A stretch of 64,000 nt of DNA from JAOPZW01 sp963803375 (GTDB lineage: Bacteria; Actinomycetota; Thermoleophilia; Solirubrobacterales; Solirubrobacteraceae). The notes under the pieces were generated by a model that saw only the letters and a list, made by a program, of their open reading frames with translations, did not search any database and had not been told where the DNA came from. The stretch spans positions 62,001 to 126,000 of the forward strand of contig CAWDMB010000004.1 of NCBI GenBank assembly GCA_963803375.1. The letters run 5' to 3'. A program made the translations under genes and the position numbers. Positions 35,955 through 43,786 of the stretch are shown here, piece after piece. How positions within the stretch are numbered: position 1 is the first letter of the stretch; every line of letters starts with the position of its first letter.

Positions 35955-38710
35955 CGCAGGAAGCCTTCGACCCGCGCCAGCAGCGCGTCGTCGAAGGAGC
36001 GATCCCAGTCGCGGCTCCAGCGCACGGCGCTGCCACGCGCGCGTCGCTCGGCGTCCCGCGCGCCCGCGGCGGCCTCGCACAGCGCGTCGGCGATCGCCTC
36101 CACACCGGGCTCGGCGGTGATGAGGTTGGTCGAGATCGCGGCCATCGCCGCCGCCGTCTTGTTCTCGAAGCTGTTGGTGACGGTGAGCATCCCGGCGGAG
36201 GCCATCTCGATCGGCACGAGGCTCGGGTGCGGCGTGTACATGAGCGCGAGGCCGACGTCGTGCTCGCGCAGCGTGCGCGCGTAGGCGCGCTGGCTCGCCC
36301 GCGGGAGCAGGCTCAGGCTCGCGCCGCTGCCGAGCTCCAGACCGCCGCTGTCGTCGAGCGTCCCGATGCCGTTGAGCTCCCAATCGCGCAGCGCGCCCTG
36401 CTCGAGCGCGCGGCTCAGGGCGAGGACGCCGAGCTCGAACATGTTGCGCGCCGCATGGGGCTCGGGTCGCGCGTAGAAGAGCAGCCGGCGCGTGCCCCGT
36501 GCCGCGAGCTGCTCGGCCGCGGGCGGCGCGACCGCCGTGATCGCGTTCTCGAAGGCCGCCGACGCCGCATCGCCCGCGCGCGGGCCGCCGCCGTAGACCC
36601 CGAGGCCGCGGCGGCGGAAGAAGTCGCGCAGCAGCTCGGTCGAGAAGAGGGCGGCGTGCGGCAGGCGGTAGGACTCGTCGGCGAGCGCCGCGTACGTGCC
36701 CATCGGAAACGTGAAGGGCTCGTGCTCCTGGATCAGGTACAGGAAGCGCTCGCGCCCGAGCGTGCGGACAGCGGCCGCGGCGATGTGCGCGCTCCACCAC
36801 GTGGTGGCCACGAAGGCGTCGGTGGGGCTGACCTCGAGGAGGGCGAGCTCGCGCCCGAAGGCGATCTCGACTTGATCGAAGAGCCCGTCCAGGCCCTCGA
36901 AGGACTCGACGCGCGCCCGCCACGACGGCGGCAACGGCGCGACCGGGTCGACGGTCACGAGGCGCACGCGCGCCCCGCGCTCGGCCAGTCGCCGGGCGAG
37001 GTTGAGCTTCGCGATGTAGCCCCCGAAGAGGTGCTCGAGATCGATCGTGGGCATCAGCAGGTTGACGCGGGTCGGCGCGTCGTCGCGCACCGAGAGCTCG
37101 AGCGGCGCGACCTTGAGGCTGACCGCGCGCGCCGGACCCTCGGCCACGCGCGGGCCGGGGCGGGGGGCGAGCCTGGGCGGCGGGACGGCGTCGAGGCGCA
37201 GCGCCTTGTTAGGGCGCTCGCGCAGCGAGGCGTCGAGCAGGCGCCGCCAGGTGAAGGCGTATGCGAGCACCCATTCGGCGCCGTTGGTCTCGTGGCGGCC
37301 GAGGATCTCGCGCGTGCCACGCCGCCAGAGGTCGGCGAGCGAGACGAGCGAGCGCTCGCTGTCGAGGAAGCGCTCGAGGATGCGGCGCTTGGGCCGCGCC
37401 ATGCGCGCCCCGACGCGCATCTGCAGGATCGTGGCCAGCTGGAGGACCCGTGCGGCGTCGAGGAAGTAGTGGCCCCGCCACAGCCGCACGCGCTCGCGGG
37501 GGTCGGCCGCGATCCGTGGCAGGCGCTCGCGCAGGCCCGACCCGCGGTCCGTGGCCGCGGCGTGGCCGAGGTGGGCGCCCGCGTGCTGGACGTAGTCGTA
37601 GAGCGGGCGGTCGACGAACGCGATCTCGCCGAGGGCGAGCGCGGTCAGTGCGATCCAGTGGTCGTGGTAGTGGCCGAACTGGGCGGGCGGGAAGGGCAGC
37701 GCGTCGGCGAGCAGCTCGGCGCGGAAGAGCGACGCGGCGCCGGTCACCGCGTTGGCCACGAGCATCGAGAGCAGCTCGGCGTGGTTGTTGCGGCGCCGCT
37801 CCCAGTAGCTCTCGGAGATCGTCTCGCCGCCGCGCCCGACGATCCGCGCGTCGCTGTAGACGAGCTGGGCGCAGCCGAGCCCGTCGATCAGCGCCTCGAG
37901 CTTGTCGGGGTACCAGGCGTCGTCCTGGTCGGCCATCGCGACGAGCTTCGCGCCGGGCGGGACCATGCCGAGCGCGCGCTCGAAGTTCCCGAAGAAGCCG
38001 AGGCGTCGCGGCGAGCGCGAGACGACGAAGCGCGGGTCGCCTTCCACGGCGTCCCGCAGCGCGGCGAAGCGCTCCGGGCTCGAGCCGTCGTCGCTGACGA
38101 GGCAGACCCAGTTGCGGTGCGTCTGCGCGCGGATCGAGTCCAGCTGGCGCTCGAGCAGGTCGGCCGGCGGGTTGTACGTGGCCATGCAGATCGCCACGAG
38201 CGGGCCCGCGGCGAACTCGGGCGCCTCCACGCTCGCGGGCGCGCGCGGGTCGACGGTCGCGATCCGCCCGAGCTGCGCCTCGGCGAACGACCCGTCGTCG
38301 AGCTCGGCGCGCAGAACCAGCTCGCACTCGCCGGCGGCCGCGGTGACGCGGGCGAAGCCCCAGAAGCCGCTGCGGTAGGCCTGCAGCAGCGGGTCCTTGG
38401 CGGACGCCGGGTCACGCTCGAGGCCGGCGCTCGCGAAGACGTCGAGGCCCGGGTGCAGGTCGCGGAAGACGTCCAGGCGGGGCATCCGCTGGGCGGTGAC
38501 CGGCTCGGCCGCGCCGTCGACCACGAAGCTCAGGTCGCGGATCCGCCCGTGCGCGCACGAGCACCACCCGCAGACGAAGAGCGCAGTGCCGGCCCCGACG
38601 CCGATCTGGGCGGGCAGCGGGGCGTCGAGGACGACGTGCAGGTCGCGTTCGGCCGCCCTCGGAGGCGCCGCTGCGAGGCCGGCGGCGGGGCTGTCCGAGG
38701 GGGCGGTCAC
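35951..38710 (-). CDS. Large glycosyltransferase: GT2 domain plus WsaF-like C-terminal GT domain
   Basis: 919 residues from GTG 38710; GTG 38725 is too close to the -10-like box. Residues about 1-165 form a beta-rich domain shared with the 43787 gene. A GT2 domain follows (about 170-400; VAICMATYNPPADLLERQLD, VSDDGSSPERF, ADQDDAWYPDKLEAL). The C-terminal domain (about 540-919) starts VNLLMPTIDLEHLFGGYIAK and matches WsaF-like rhamnosyltransferases. It should build a polysaccharide in two steps. The DxD-like and DQDD motifs are intact. Confidence 0.85.
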   Translation of the reverse strand: MTAPSDSPAAGLAAAPPRAAERDLHVVLDAPLPAQIGVGAGTALFVCGWCSCAHGRIRDLSFVVDGAAEPVTAQRMPRLDVFRDLHPGLDVFASAGLERDPASAKDPLLQAYRSGFWGFARVTAAAGECELVLRAELDDGSFAEAQLGRIATVDPRAPASVEAPEFAAGPLVAICMATYNPPADLLERQLDSIRAQTHRNWVCLVSDDGSSPERFAALRDAVEGDPRFVVSRSPRRLGFFGNFERALGMVPPGAKLVAMADQDDAWYPDKLEALIDGLGCAQLVYSDARIVGRGGETISESYWERRRNNHAELLSMLVANAVTGAASLFRAELLADALPFPPAQFGHYHDHWIALTALALGEIAFVDRPLYDYVQHAGAHLGHAAATDRGSGLRERLPRIAADPRERVRLWRGHYFLDAARVLQLATILQMRVGARMARPKRRILERFLDSERSLVSLADLWRRGTREILGRHETNGAEWVLAYAFTWRRLLDASLRERPNKALRLDAVPPPRLAPRPGPRVAEGPARAVSLKVAPLELSVRDDAPTRVNLLMPTIDLEHLFGGYIAKLNLARRLAERGARVRLVTVDPVAPLPPSWRARVESFEGLDGLFDQVEIAFGRELALLEVSPTDAFVATTWWSAHIAAAAVRTLGRERFLYLIQEHEPFTFPMGTYAALADESYRLPHAALFSTELLRDFFRRRGLGVYGGGPRAGDAASAAFENAITAVAPPAAEQLAARGTRRLLFYARPEPHAARNMFELGVLALSRALEQGALRDWELNGIGTLDDSGGLELGSGASLSLLPRASQRAYARTLREHDVGLALMYTPHPSLVPIEMASAGMLTVTNSFENKTAAAMAAISTNLITAEPGVEAIADALCEAAAGARDAERRARGSAVRWSRDWDRSFDDALLARVEGFLR

Positions 38711-38721
38711 GCGGTCGCCGC

Positions 38722-38749
38722 GCACCCTACCGGGACGCCGGTAGGGTGC
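38722..38749. promoter_or_regulatory. 12-bp-arm palindrome carrying outward TAGGGT boxes on both strands
   Basis: Arms GCACCCTACCGG and CCGGTAGGGTGC are perfect, separated by GACG. Each arm contains TAGGGT reading outward (minus strand 38724-38729, plus strand 38742-38747). The minus copy lies 13 nt before GTG 38710. It is either a dual promoter or an operator overlapping the -10. Confidence 0.45.
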
Positions 38750-38809
38750 CGCCGAACGTCAGCGCGCGCGCATCTGCACCACGTGGTGCGCACGCTGGGG
38801 CGCAGCCCT

Positions 38810-38815
38810 TAGACT
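38810..38815 (+). promoter_or_regulatory. -10-like TAGACT before the 38826 gene
   Basis: TAGACT ends 10 nt before ATG 38826; no ribosome binding site between. Confidence 0.35.
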
Positions 38816-38825
38816 CGCCGCCCTC

Positions 38826-39800
38826 ATGGAACGGCTCAAGCTGCACGTCGATCCGTTCGCGAACGATCCCGGCCACTGGGGCGCCTCGCTGGCCAACGAC
38901 GCGGAGATCATGATCCCGTGCCTCGAGGTCGCCCGCGCGCGATCGGTCGTCGAGATCGGCGCCTACGCGGGCGACCTCACCCGGCTGCTGCTCGACTGGG
39001 CTGCGCAGAACGACGCGCGCGTGTGGGCCATCGACCCCTCGGCGCAACCCGAGCTCGAGGAGCTCGACCGCGTCCGCGACGACCTCGAGCTCGTGCGCGC
39101 CACGAGCCACGACGGCCTCGCGCAGATCCCGGCGGCCGACGCGGTCATCGTCGACGGCGACCACAACTACTGGACCGTGGCCGAGGAGCTGCGAATCGTC
39201 GCCGAGCGCGCGGGAAACGGGCCGCTGCCGCTGCTGCTCTTCCACGACGTCTGCTGGCCGCACGCGCGCCGCGACGACTACTTCGCGCCCGAGCAGGTCC
39301 CGGCCGAGTTCCGCCAGCCCACGGTCGAGGGCGGGGGGCTGTTCCCCGGCGAGCCGGGGATCCGCCCGGGCGGCCTGCTGTACAAGTGGCCCGCAGCGCG
39401 AGAGGGCGGTCCGCGCAACGGCGTCCTGACCGCGGTCGAGGACTTCGTCGAGGCTCGTGCGGGGCTGCGCCTGGCCGTGGTGCCGGCCTTCTTCGGCCTG
39501 GGCGTCGCCTGGGAGGCCGACGCCGCCTACGCCGACGAGCTGGCCGAGCTGCTCGCGCCCTACGACCGCAACCCGCTGATGGAGCGCCTGGAGGCCAACC
39601 GCGTGCTGCACCTCTCCTCGGCGCACTTCCAGCTCGTCCAGGTGGCGCTGCTGCAGCAGCGGCTCGCCCGCCAGGAGGCGATCCTGCGCAAGCTGCTCGA
39701 GTCGGGCACCTTCGCGGTGGCAGAGCGCCTCTCCGCCGTGCGCCAGCGCGGCGAGCCCGCGTTCTCCAAGGAGGAGATCCGGGCCGCCCTGGAGGGCTAG
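38826..39800 (+). CDS. Class I SAM-dependent methyltransferase of the polysaccharide locus
   Basis: 324 residues. A Rossmann SAM motif VVEIGAYAGDLTRLLLDWA (about 40-58), acidic motif (VWAIDPSA) and VIVDGDHNYW (about 110) fit the Methyltransf_24 group, which often acts on sugars or polysaccharide termini. A C-terminal coiled-coil-like segment (LVQVALLQQRLARQEAILRK) may contact partners. Divergent from the large glycosyltransferase and convergent with the next one (shared CTAG stop). Confidence 0.75.
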   Translation: MERLKLHVDPFANDPGHWGASLANDAEIMIPCLEVARARSVVEIGAYAGDLTRLLLDWAAQNDARVWAIDPSAQPELEELDRVRDDLELVRATSHDGLAQIPAADAVIVDGDHNYWTVAEELRIVAERAGNGPLPLLLFHDVCWPHARRDDYFAPEQVPAEFRQPTVEGGGLFPGEPGIRPGGLLYKWPAAREGGPRNGVLTAVEDFVEARAGLRLAVVPAFFGLGVAWEADAAYADELAELLAPYDRNPLMERLEANRVLHLSSAHFQLVQVALLQQRLARQEAILRKLLESGTFAVAERLSAVRQRGEPAFSKEEIRAALEG

Positions 39801-40660
39801 AAGGCGCGCCGGGTCCGCCGCCGCGCGTTCAGGCGCCGCAGCGGCTCGGTCAGCCGCCAGCTGGCGGTCTGCGTCACGCGAGCGAGCCTCGCGTCCTGCT
39901 CGCGGGCCTGCCCGGAGGCCTGCAACAGCCGGGAGGCCCGCCACAGCCGCGCGGCGGCGGCCTCGGCCTCCGCGCGCCGCGCGCGCGAGCGCCAGTCGGG
40001 ATCGTCGTCGTCCCACTTGGCGGCGAGGGCCATGTGCTCCTCCGCGAAGACCTCGGCGTCGTCGACGAGCGCGAGCGCATGGTGGTGAACGACCCGCAGC
40101 GGCTCGACGACGACCGTGCGTCCGGCTGCCCGGACCTGACGGCAGAGGTCGGCGTCGTAGCCGTGCAGCTGCCCGAGCGACTCGTCGAAGCGCAGGTTGC
40201 GGACCGTCCACGGCGCGAGGACGAGCAGGACGCCGTAGAGCGTGTCGACCTCCCGGGCCGTGGAGCTGCGCCCCACCCACGCCGCCTCGTCGCCGCCGAG
40301 CTCGGGGGGCGCAAGCACGCTCGCGCCCCAGCTCACCGCGCCGTCCCACCACGCGGGGCTCGCAACGCCGGTCGCCCCGAGGCAGCCGACGACCCCGACC
40401 CGCGGGTCGGCCAGCGCGGCGCGGACCTGCGCCGCGAATCCCGGGTCGGCGATCTCGGCGTCCTCGTGGACGAGGACGACGGCCTCGAGATCGTCGTGGC
40501 GGGCGGCCTCGTCGAGGACGAGGTTGTAGCTGCGGGCGATCGAGCCCGCCGCGGCGTGCGTGAGCACGACGGAGTCCGACTCGGCGGCACGCGCGATCCC
40601 CCGGCCCGCGCATCGCGCGAAGACGTCGGGGGTCATGATCGAGCAGCCGAAGACGAGCAT
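39797..40660 (-). CDS. GT2-type glycosyltransferase, paralogue 1
   Basis: 287 residues from ATG 40660 (MLVFGCSIMTPDVFARCAGR). Core: YNLVLDEAARHDDLEAVVLV, HEDAEIADPGF, VGVVGCLGATG, and an acceptor-binding stretch DESLGQLHGYDADLCRQVRA. It ends with a helical A/E/R coil and SWRLTEPLRRLN, a motif common at the C-termini of cell-wall glycosyltransferases. It is a sister of the 40740 and 41614 genes. The conserved HEDAEI replaces a usual DxD. Confidence 0.8.
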   Translation of the reverse strand: MLVFGCSIMTPDVFARCAGRGIARAAESDSVVLTHAAAGSIARSYNLVLDEAARHDDLEAVVLVHEDAEIADPGFAAQVRAALADPRVGVVGCLGATGVASPAWWDGAVSWGASVLAPPELGGDEAAWVGRSSTAREVDTLYGVLLVLAPWTVRNLRFDESLGQLHGYDADLCRQVRAAGRTVVVEPLRVVHHHALALVDDAEVFAEEHMALAAKWDDDDPDWRSRARRAEAEAAAARLWRASRLLQASGQAREQDARLARVTQTASWRLTEPLRRLNARRRTRRAF

Positions 40661-40725
40661 CCGCGCCCGCATCCTGCCCGAGAAGGCCCACGAGCGGCCC
40701 GGACCCGTGCGCCGCGGGGCGCCGG

Positions 40726-40731
40726 TAGGGT
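40726..40731 (+). promoter_or_regulatory. -10-like TAGGGT before the 40740 gene
   Basis: TAGGGT ends 8 nt before ATG 40740. The surrounding GCCGGTAGGGTG also occurs in the palindrome at 38738-38748. Confidence 0.45.
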
Positions 40732-40739
40732 GGCCGCCG

Positions 40740-41657
40740 ATGATCGCCTTCGGGTCGTCGATCACCTCGCCCGCGGTCTACGCGCGCTGCGCGCAGCGCG
40801 GCTTCGCGGTGGCCGCCGAGCCCGACTCGGAGATCCTCGCGAGCCCCGCCGCCGGCTCGATCTTCCACACCTACAACCTGCTGCTCGACCGCGCCGCGCA
40901 GCTCGACGGGCTCGAGGCGCTCGTGCTCGTCCATCAGGACGCGGAGATCGCCGACCGCGCGTTCTGCTCCAAGCTCCGCTGCGAGCTGAGCGACCCGCAG
41001 GTGGGCGTCGTGGGCTGCGTCGGCGCGGTCGGCGTGCGCAGCATCGCCTGGTGGGAGGGCTCGGTGACGTGGGCCTCGTTCACGCACCGCTACGAGGAGC
41101 TCGGCGGCGGCGAGTTCCCCTCGCTGTCGTGGAACGGCGAGCGACTGCCGCCCTACGCGCGCACGGGCGAGGTCGAGACGGTCGACGGCTTCGTGCTGGC
41201 GCTCTCGCCCTGGACCGTGCGCAACGTGCGCTTCGACGAGTCGCTCGGCCAGCGGCTGCACGGCTACGACTTCGACTTCTGCCTGCAGGTCCGCGCCGCC
41301 GGGAGGACGATTCGCACCGCGGACCTCAAGGTCGTGCACCACCACTCGCTCGAGCTGGCCGGCGACCTCGACGGCTGGATCCAGGCGCACATGACCGTGG
41401 CCGAGAAGTGGGACGGGCGGATGCCGAACGTCGGCGTGGCCGGAGGCGACTGGAAGCAGCGAGCCCGCCGCGCGGAGGCCGAGGCCGCGGCCGCGCGCGG
41501 CCAGGCGCTCGCCGCCCAGCTGAAGATCGACGCCCAGGCCCGCCGCCACGAGCGCGCGCTGGCCGAGGCGACAGGCAGCCTCGGCTGGAAGCTGACCGCG
41601 CCGCTGCGCGCGCTCAGCGCGCTGCGCCGGCCGCGCGCCGGCGCCGGCGGGCGTTGA
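40740..41657 (+). CDS. GT2-type glycosyltransferase, paralogue 2
   Basis: 305 residues from ATG 40740. It shares with paralogues 1 and 3 the layout YNLLLDRAAQLDGLEALVLV, HQDAEIADRAF, VGVVGCVGAVG, WWEGSVTW, DESLGQRLHGYDFDFCLQVR and a C-terminal SLGWKLTAPLRAL. Divergent from paralogue 1 (about 80 bases apart) and convergent with paralogue 3 (44-base 3' overlap). A donor sugar cannot be named. Confidence 0.8.
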   Translation: MIAFGSSITSPAVYARCAQRGFAVAAEPDSEILASPAAGSIFHTYNLLLDRAAQLDGLEALVLVHQDAEIADRAFCSKLRCELSDPQVGVVGCVGAVGVRSIAWWEGSVTWASFTHRYEELGGGEFPSLSWNGERLPPYARTGEVETVDGFVLALSPWTVRNVRFDESLGQRLHGYDFDFCLQVRAAGRTIRTADLKVVHHHSLELAGDLDGWIQAHMTVAEKWDGRMPNVGVAGGDWKQRARRAEAEAAAARGQALAAQLKIDAQARRHERALAEATGSLGWKLTAPLRALSALRRPRAGAGGR

Positions 41658-42483
41658 GGCGCCGCAGCGGCGCGGTCACCCGCCAGCTCGACGTCGCCGT
41701 GACGTCGCGCAGGCGCTGGTCGAGCACCCCGGTCGTCGCGTCGGCCCACAGCCGGCGCGACGCCACGAGCAGCCGCGCTGCGGCCGCCTCGGCCTCCGCG
41801 CGGCGCGCCCGCGCCTTCCAGTCGACCTCGCCGGGGTCCCACTTCTCCGCGAGCCGGACGTGGGCGGCGAGCCACGGCTCGGGATCGCCGCCGAGCAGGT
41901 CGAGGCGGTGGTGGTGGTGCAGGACGCCGAGGTCGGTGGCCAGGACGATGCGCCCGGCGGCGCGAGCCTGCCGGCAGACGTCGGCCTCGCAGCCGTGGCG
42001 CTGTCCGATCGCCTCGTCGAAGCGCAGGGTGCGCACCGCCCACGGCGACAGCCCGACGACGAAGCCGTAGAGCGTGTCGACGGCGCGTGACGAGCGCTCC
42101 CGTGGGTCCGGCGGCGCGTGCACGCCGTCCTGTGCCAGCGCCGCCGACCCCCAGCTCACCTCGCCGTCCCACCAGGCCAGGGCGTCGGGGCCGGTCGCGC
42201 CCACGGCGCCGACGAGCGCGACCCGCGGGTCGCGGAGGGCGCGGCGCAGCTTCGTGCAGAGGGCGGGGTCGACGATCTCGGCGTCCTGGTGCAGGAGCAC
42301 GAGGGCCTCGAGCCCCTCGAGGCCGGCGGCCTGCTCGAGGATCGCGTTGTAGGTACGAGCGAGCGACTCGGAGGCCTGCAGCGCCAGCACGATCGACTCG
42401 GGCTCGTTCACGAGCGCCAGCCCCGGCCGGGCGCAGCGCTCGTAGGTCCCCGGGTCGGTGACCGAGATCCCGAAGGCGATCAT
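41614..42483 (-). CDS. GT2-type glycosyltransferase, paralogue 3
   Basis: 289 residues. Layout as in the other two: YNAILEQAAGLEGLEALVLL, HQDAEIVDPAL, VALVGAVGATG, WWDGEVSW, DEAIGQRHGCEADVCRQARA and TSSWRVTAPLRRLN. Its 3' end overlaps that of paralogue 2 on the other strand. A -10-like TAGGGT (rc of 42493-42498) lies 9 nt before ATG 42483. Confidence 0.8.
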   Translation of the reverse strand: MIAFGISVTDPGTYERCARPGLALVNEPESIVLALQASESLARTYNAILEQAAGLEGLEALVLLHQDAEIVDPALCTKLRRALRDPRVALVGAVGATGPDALAWWDGEVSWGSAALAQDGVHAPPDPRERSSRAVDTLYGFVVGLSPWAVRTLRFDEAIGQRHGCEADVCRQARAAGRIVLATDLGVLHHHHRLDLLGGDPEPWLAAHVRLAEKWDPGEVDWKARARRAEAEAAAARLLVASRRLWADATTGVLDQRLRDVTATSSWRVTAPLRRLNARRRRRAAGAAR

Positions 42484-42492
42484 GGCCGCGGG

Positions 42493-42498
42493 ACCCTA
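42493..42498 (-). promoter_or_regulatory. -10-like TAGGGT before the 41614-42483 gene
   Basis: On the minus strand TAGGGT ends 9 nt before ATG 42483. A plus-strand TAGCGT (42523-42528) 12 nt before ATG 42541 is nearby, so the two genes have back-to-back promoters in 57 bases. Confidence 0.4.
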
Positions 42499-42540
42499 GC
42501 GCGTGCCCGGCCGCGCGCTCGGTAGCGTGCCCCGGGGTCC

Positions 42541-43773
42541 ATGTCGCCCGCGCCCGTCGTCATCGAGGTCGAGGACCTCCACAAGACCTTCCGCGTCCCC
42601 ACGCACCGCGTCGACACGCTCAAGGAGCGCGTCGTACGCCCGTTCGCGCAGAGCGACGTGCGCGAGTTGCGGGCGTTGCGGGGGGTGTCGTTCGCGGTGG
42701 CGCGGGGTGAGTTCTTCGGGGTCGTGGGTCGGAATGGGTCGGGGAAGTCGACGTTGTTGAAGATCTTGGCGTCGATCTACGGGCCGGATTCGGGGCGGAT
42801 CAGGATGGCGGGGCGGTTGGCGCCGTTCATCGAGTTGGGGGTGGGCTTCAACGTGGAGCTCACGGCGCGTGAGAACGTGGCGCTGAACGGGGTGATGATG
42901 GGGTTGGGGCGCCGGGAGGCGTCGCGCAGGCTCGAGGCGGTGCTGGAGTTCGCGGAGCTCGAGCGCTTTGTGGATCTGCGGTTGAAGAACTATTCGTCGG
43001 GGATGTTGGTGCGGTTGGCGTTCGCGGTGATGGTGGAGGCCGACGCCGACATCATGCTGATCGACGAGGTGCTGGCGGTGGGGGACGCGTCGTTTGCGCA
43101 GAAGTGCCTGGATGTGTTTCGCGCCAAGCGGGCGGCGGGGCGCACGTTGGTGCTGGTGACCCATGACATGGCGACGGTGCAGGGGTTCTGTGATCGCGCG
43201 ATGCTGCTGGACGCGGGGGAGGTGCGCTATCTCGGCGAGCCCGAGGAGGCCGCCCTGCGCTACTACCGCCTGAACTTCACCGGCGGCGAGCACCACGACC
43301 ACGCCGAGGAGCCCGAGGGCTCGGCCGACATCAACGTCCGCCTCGTCGACGTGTGGCTGCAGGACGCCCGCGGCGAGCGCGTCGAGAACGTCGAGCAGGG
43401 CGAGCCGATCGCGTTCGGGATCGTCGTCGAGGCGCGGCGCGAGCTGCGCGCGCCGGTCTTCCAGCTGCACGTCCTCAACGACGACGCCGTCTGGGTCTTC
43501 GGCTTCAGCCAGCGGCTCACCGACGGTGCCGAGGATCGCGTCGCCGCCGGGCAGCGGGTGCGCATCACCGGCACGATCGAGAACCCGCTCGTGCCGGGCC
43601 GCTACTTCGTCGAGTGCTGGGTGGCCCGCGATCGCGAGGACGGCGAGCCGGCGCTGCACGTGCTCAAGCTCACGGACTTCTACGTCTTCGGGACGCGCCC
43701 GGGGGCGGGCAGCGTCGTCGTCGACACCGACATCGAGGCGGTCGCGGAGCCCGAGGTCGCGCCGGCGCCGTAG
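42541..43773 (+). CDS. wzt: Wzt-like ABC transporter ATPase with C-terminal glycan-binding domain, copy 1
   Basis: 410 residues. ATPase domain: Walker A VVGRNGSGKSTLLKI (about 61-75), signature YSSGMLVRLAFAVMV, Walker B ADIMLIDEVLAVGD and H-loop VTHDM. A C-terminal Wzt-type beta-sandwich (about 265-395) with PVFQLHVLNDD and VPGRYFVECWVARD binds the glycan end. It drives export of surface polysaccharide. Codons for residues about 42-250 use many TTG/GGG triplets, unlike the rest, and this DNA is repeated exactly in copy 2. Confidence 0.9.
   Translation: MSPAPVVIEVEDLHKTFRVPTHRVDTLKERVVRPFAQSDVRELRALRGVSFAVARGEFFGVVGRNGSGKSTLLKILASIYGPDSGRIRMAGRLAPFIELGVGFNVELTARENVALNGVMMGLGRREASRRLEAVLEFAELERFVDLRLKNYSSGMLVRLAFAVMVEADADIMLIDEVLAVGDASFAQKCLDVFRAKRAAGRTLVLVTHDMATVQGFCDRAMLLDAGEVRYLGEPEEAALRYYRLNFTGGEHHDHAEEPEGSADINVRLVDVWLQDARGERVENVEQGEPIAFGIVVEARRELRAPVFQLHVLNDDAVWVFGFSQRLTDGAEDRVAAGQRVRITGTIENPLVPGRYFVECWVARDREDGEPALHVLKLTDFYVFGTRPGAGSVVVDTDIEAVAEPEVAPAP
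42663..43289 (+). repeat. 627-bp exact direct repeat, copy 1 (inside wzt-like gene)
   Basis: Appears base-for-base identical to 45333-45959 by eye, offset 2670. It covers the whole ATPase core, from ELRALRG to NFTGG. Codon use is different from its flanks: TTG for Leu and GGG for Gly are frequent. It stops sharply on both sides, as expected for recent gene conversion or duplication. Confidence 0.85.
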
Positions 43774-43776
43774 ATT
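43771..43776 (+). promoter_or_regulatory. -10-like TAGATT overlapping the wzt stop
   Basis: TAGATT includes the TAG stop of copy 1 and ends 10 nt before GTG 43787. Confidence 0.35.
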
Positions 43777-43786
43777 TGCCCGGCCC

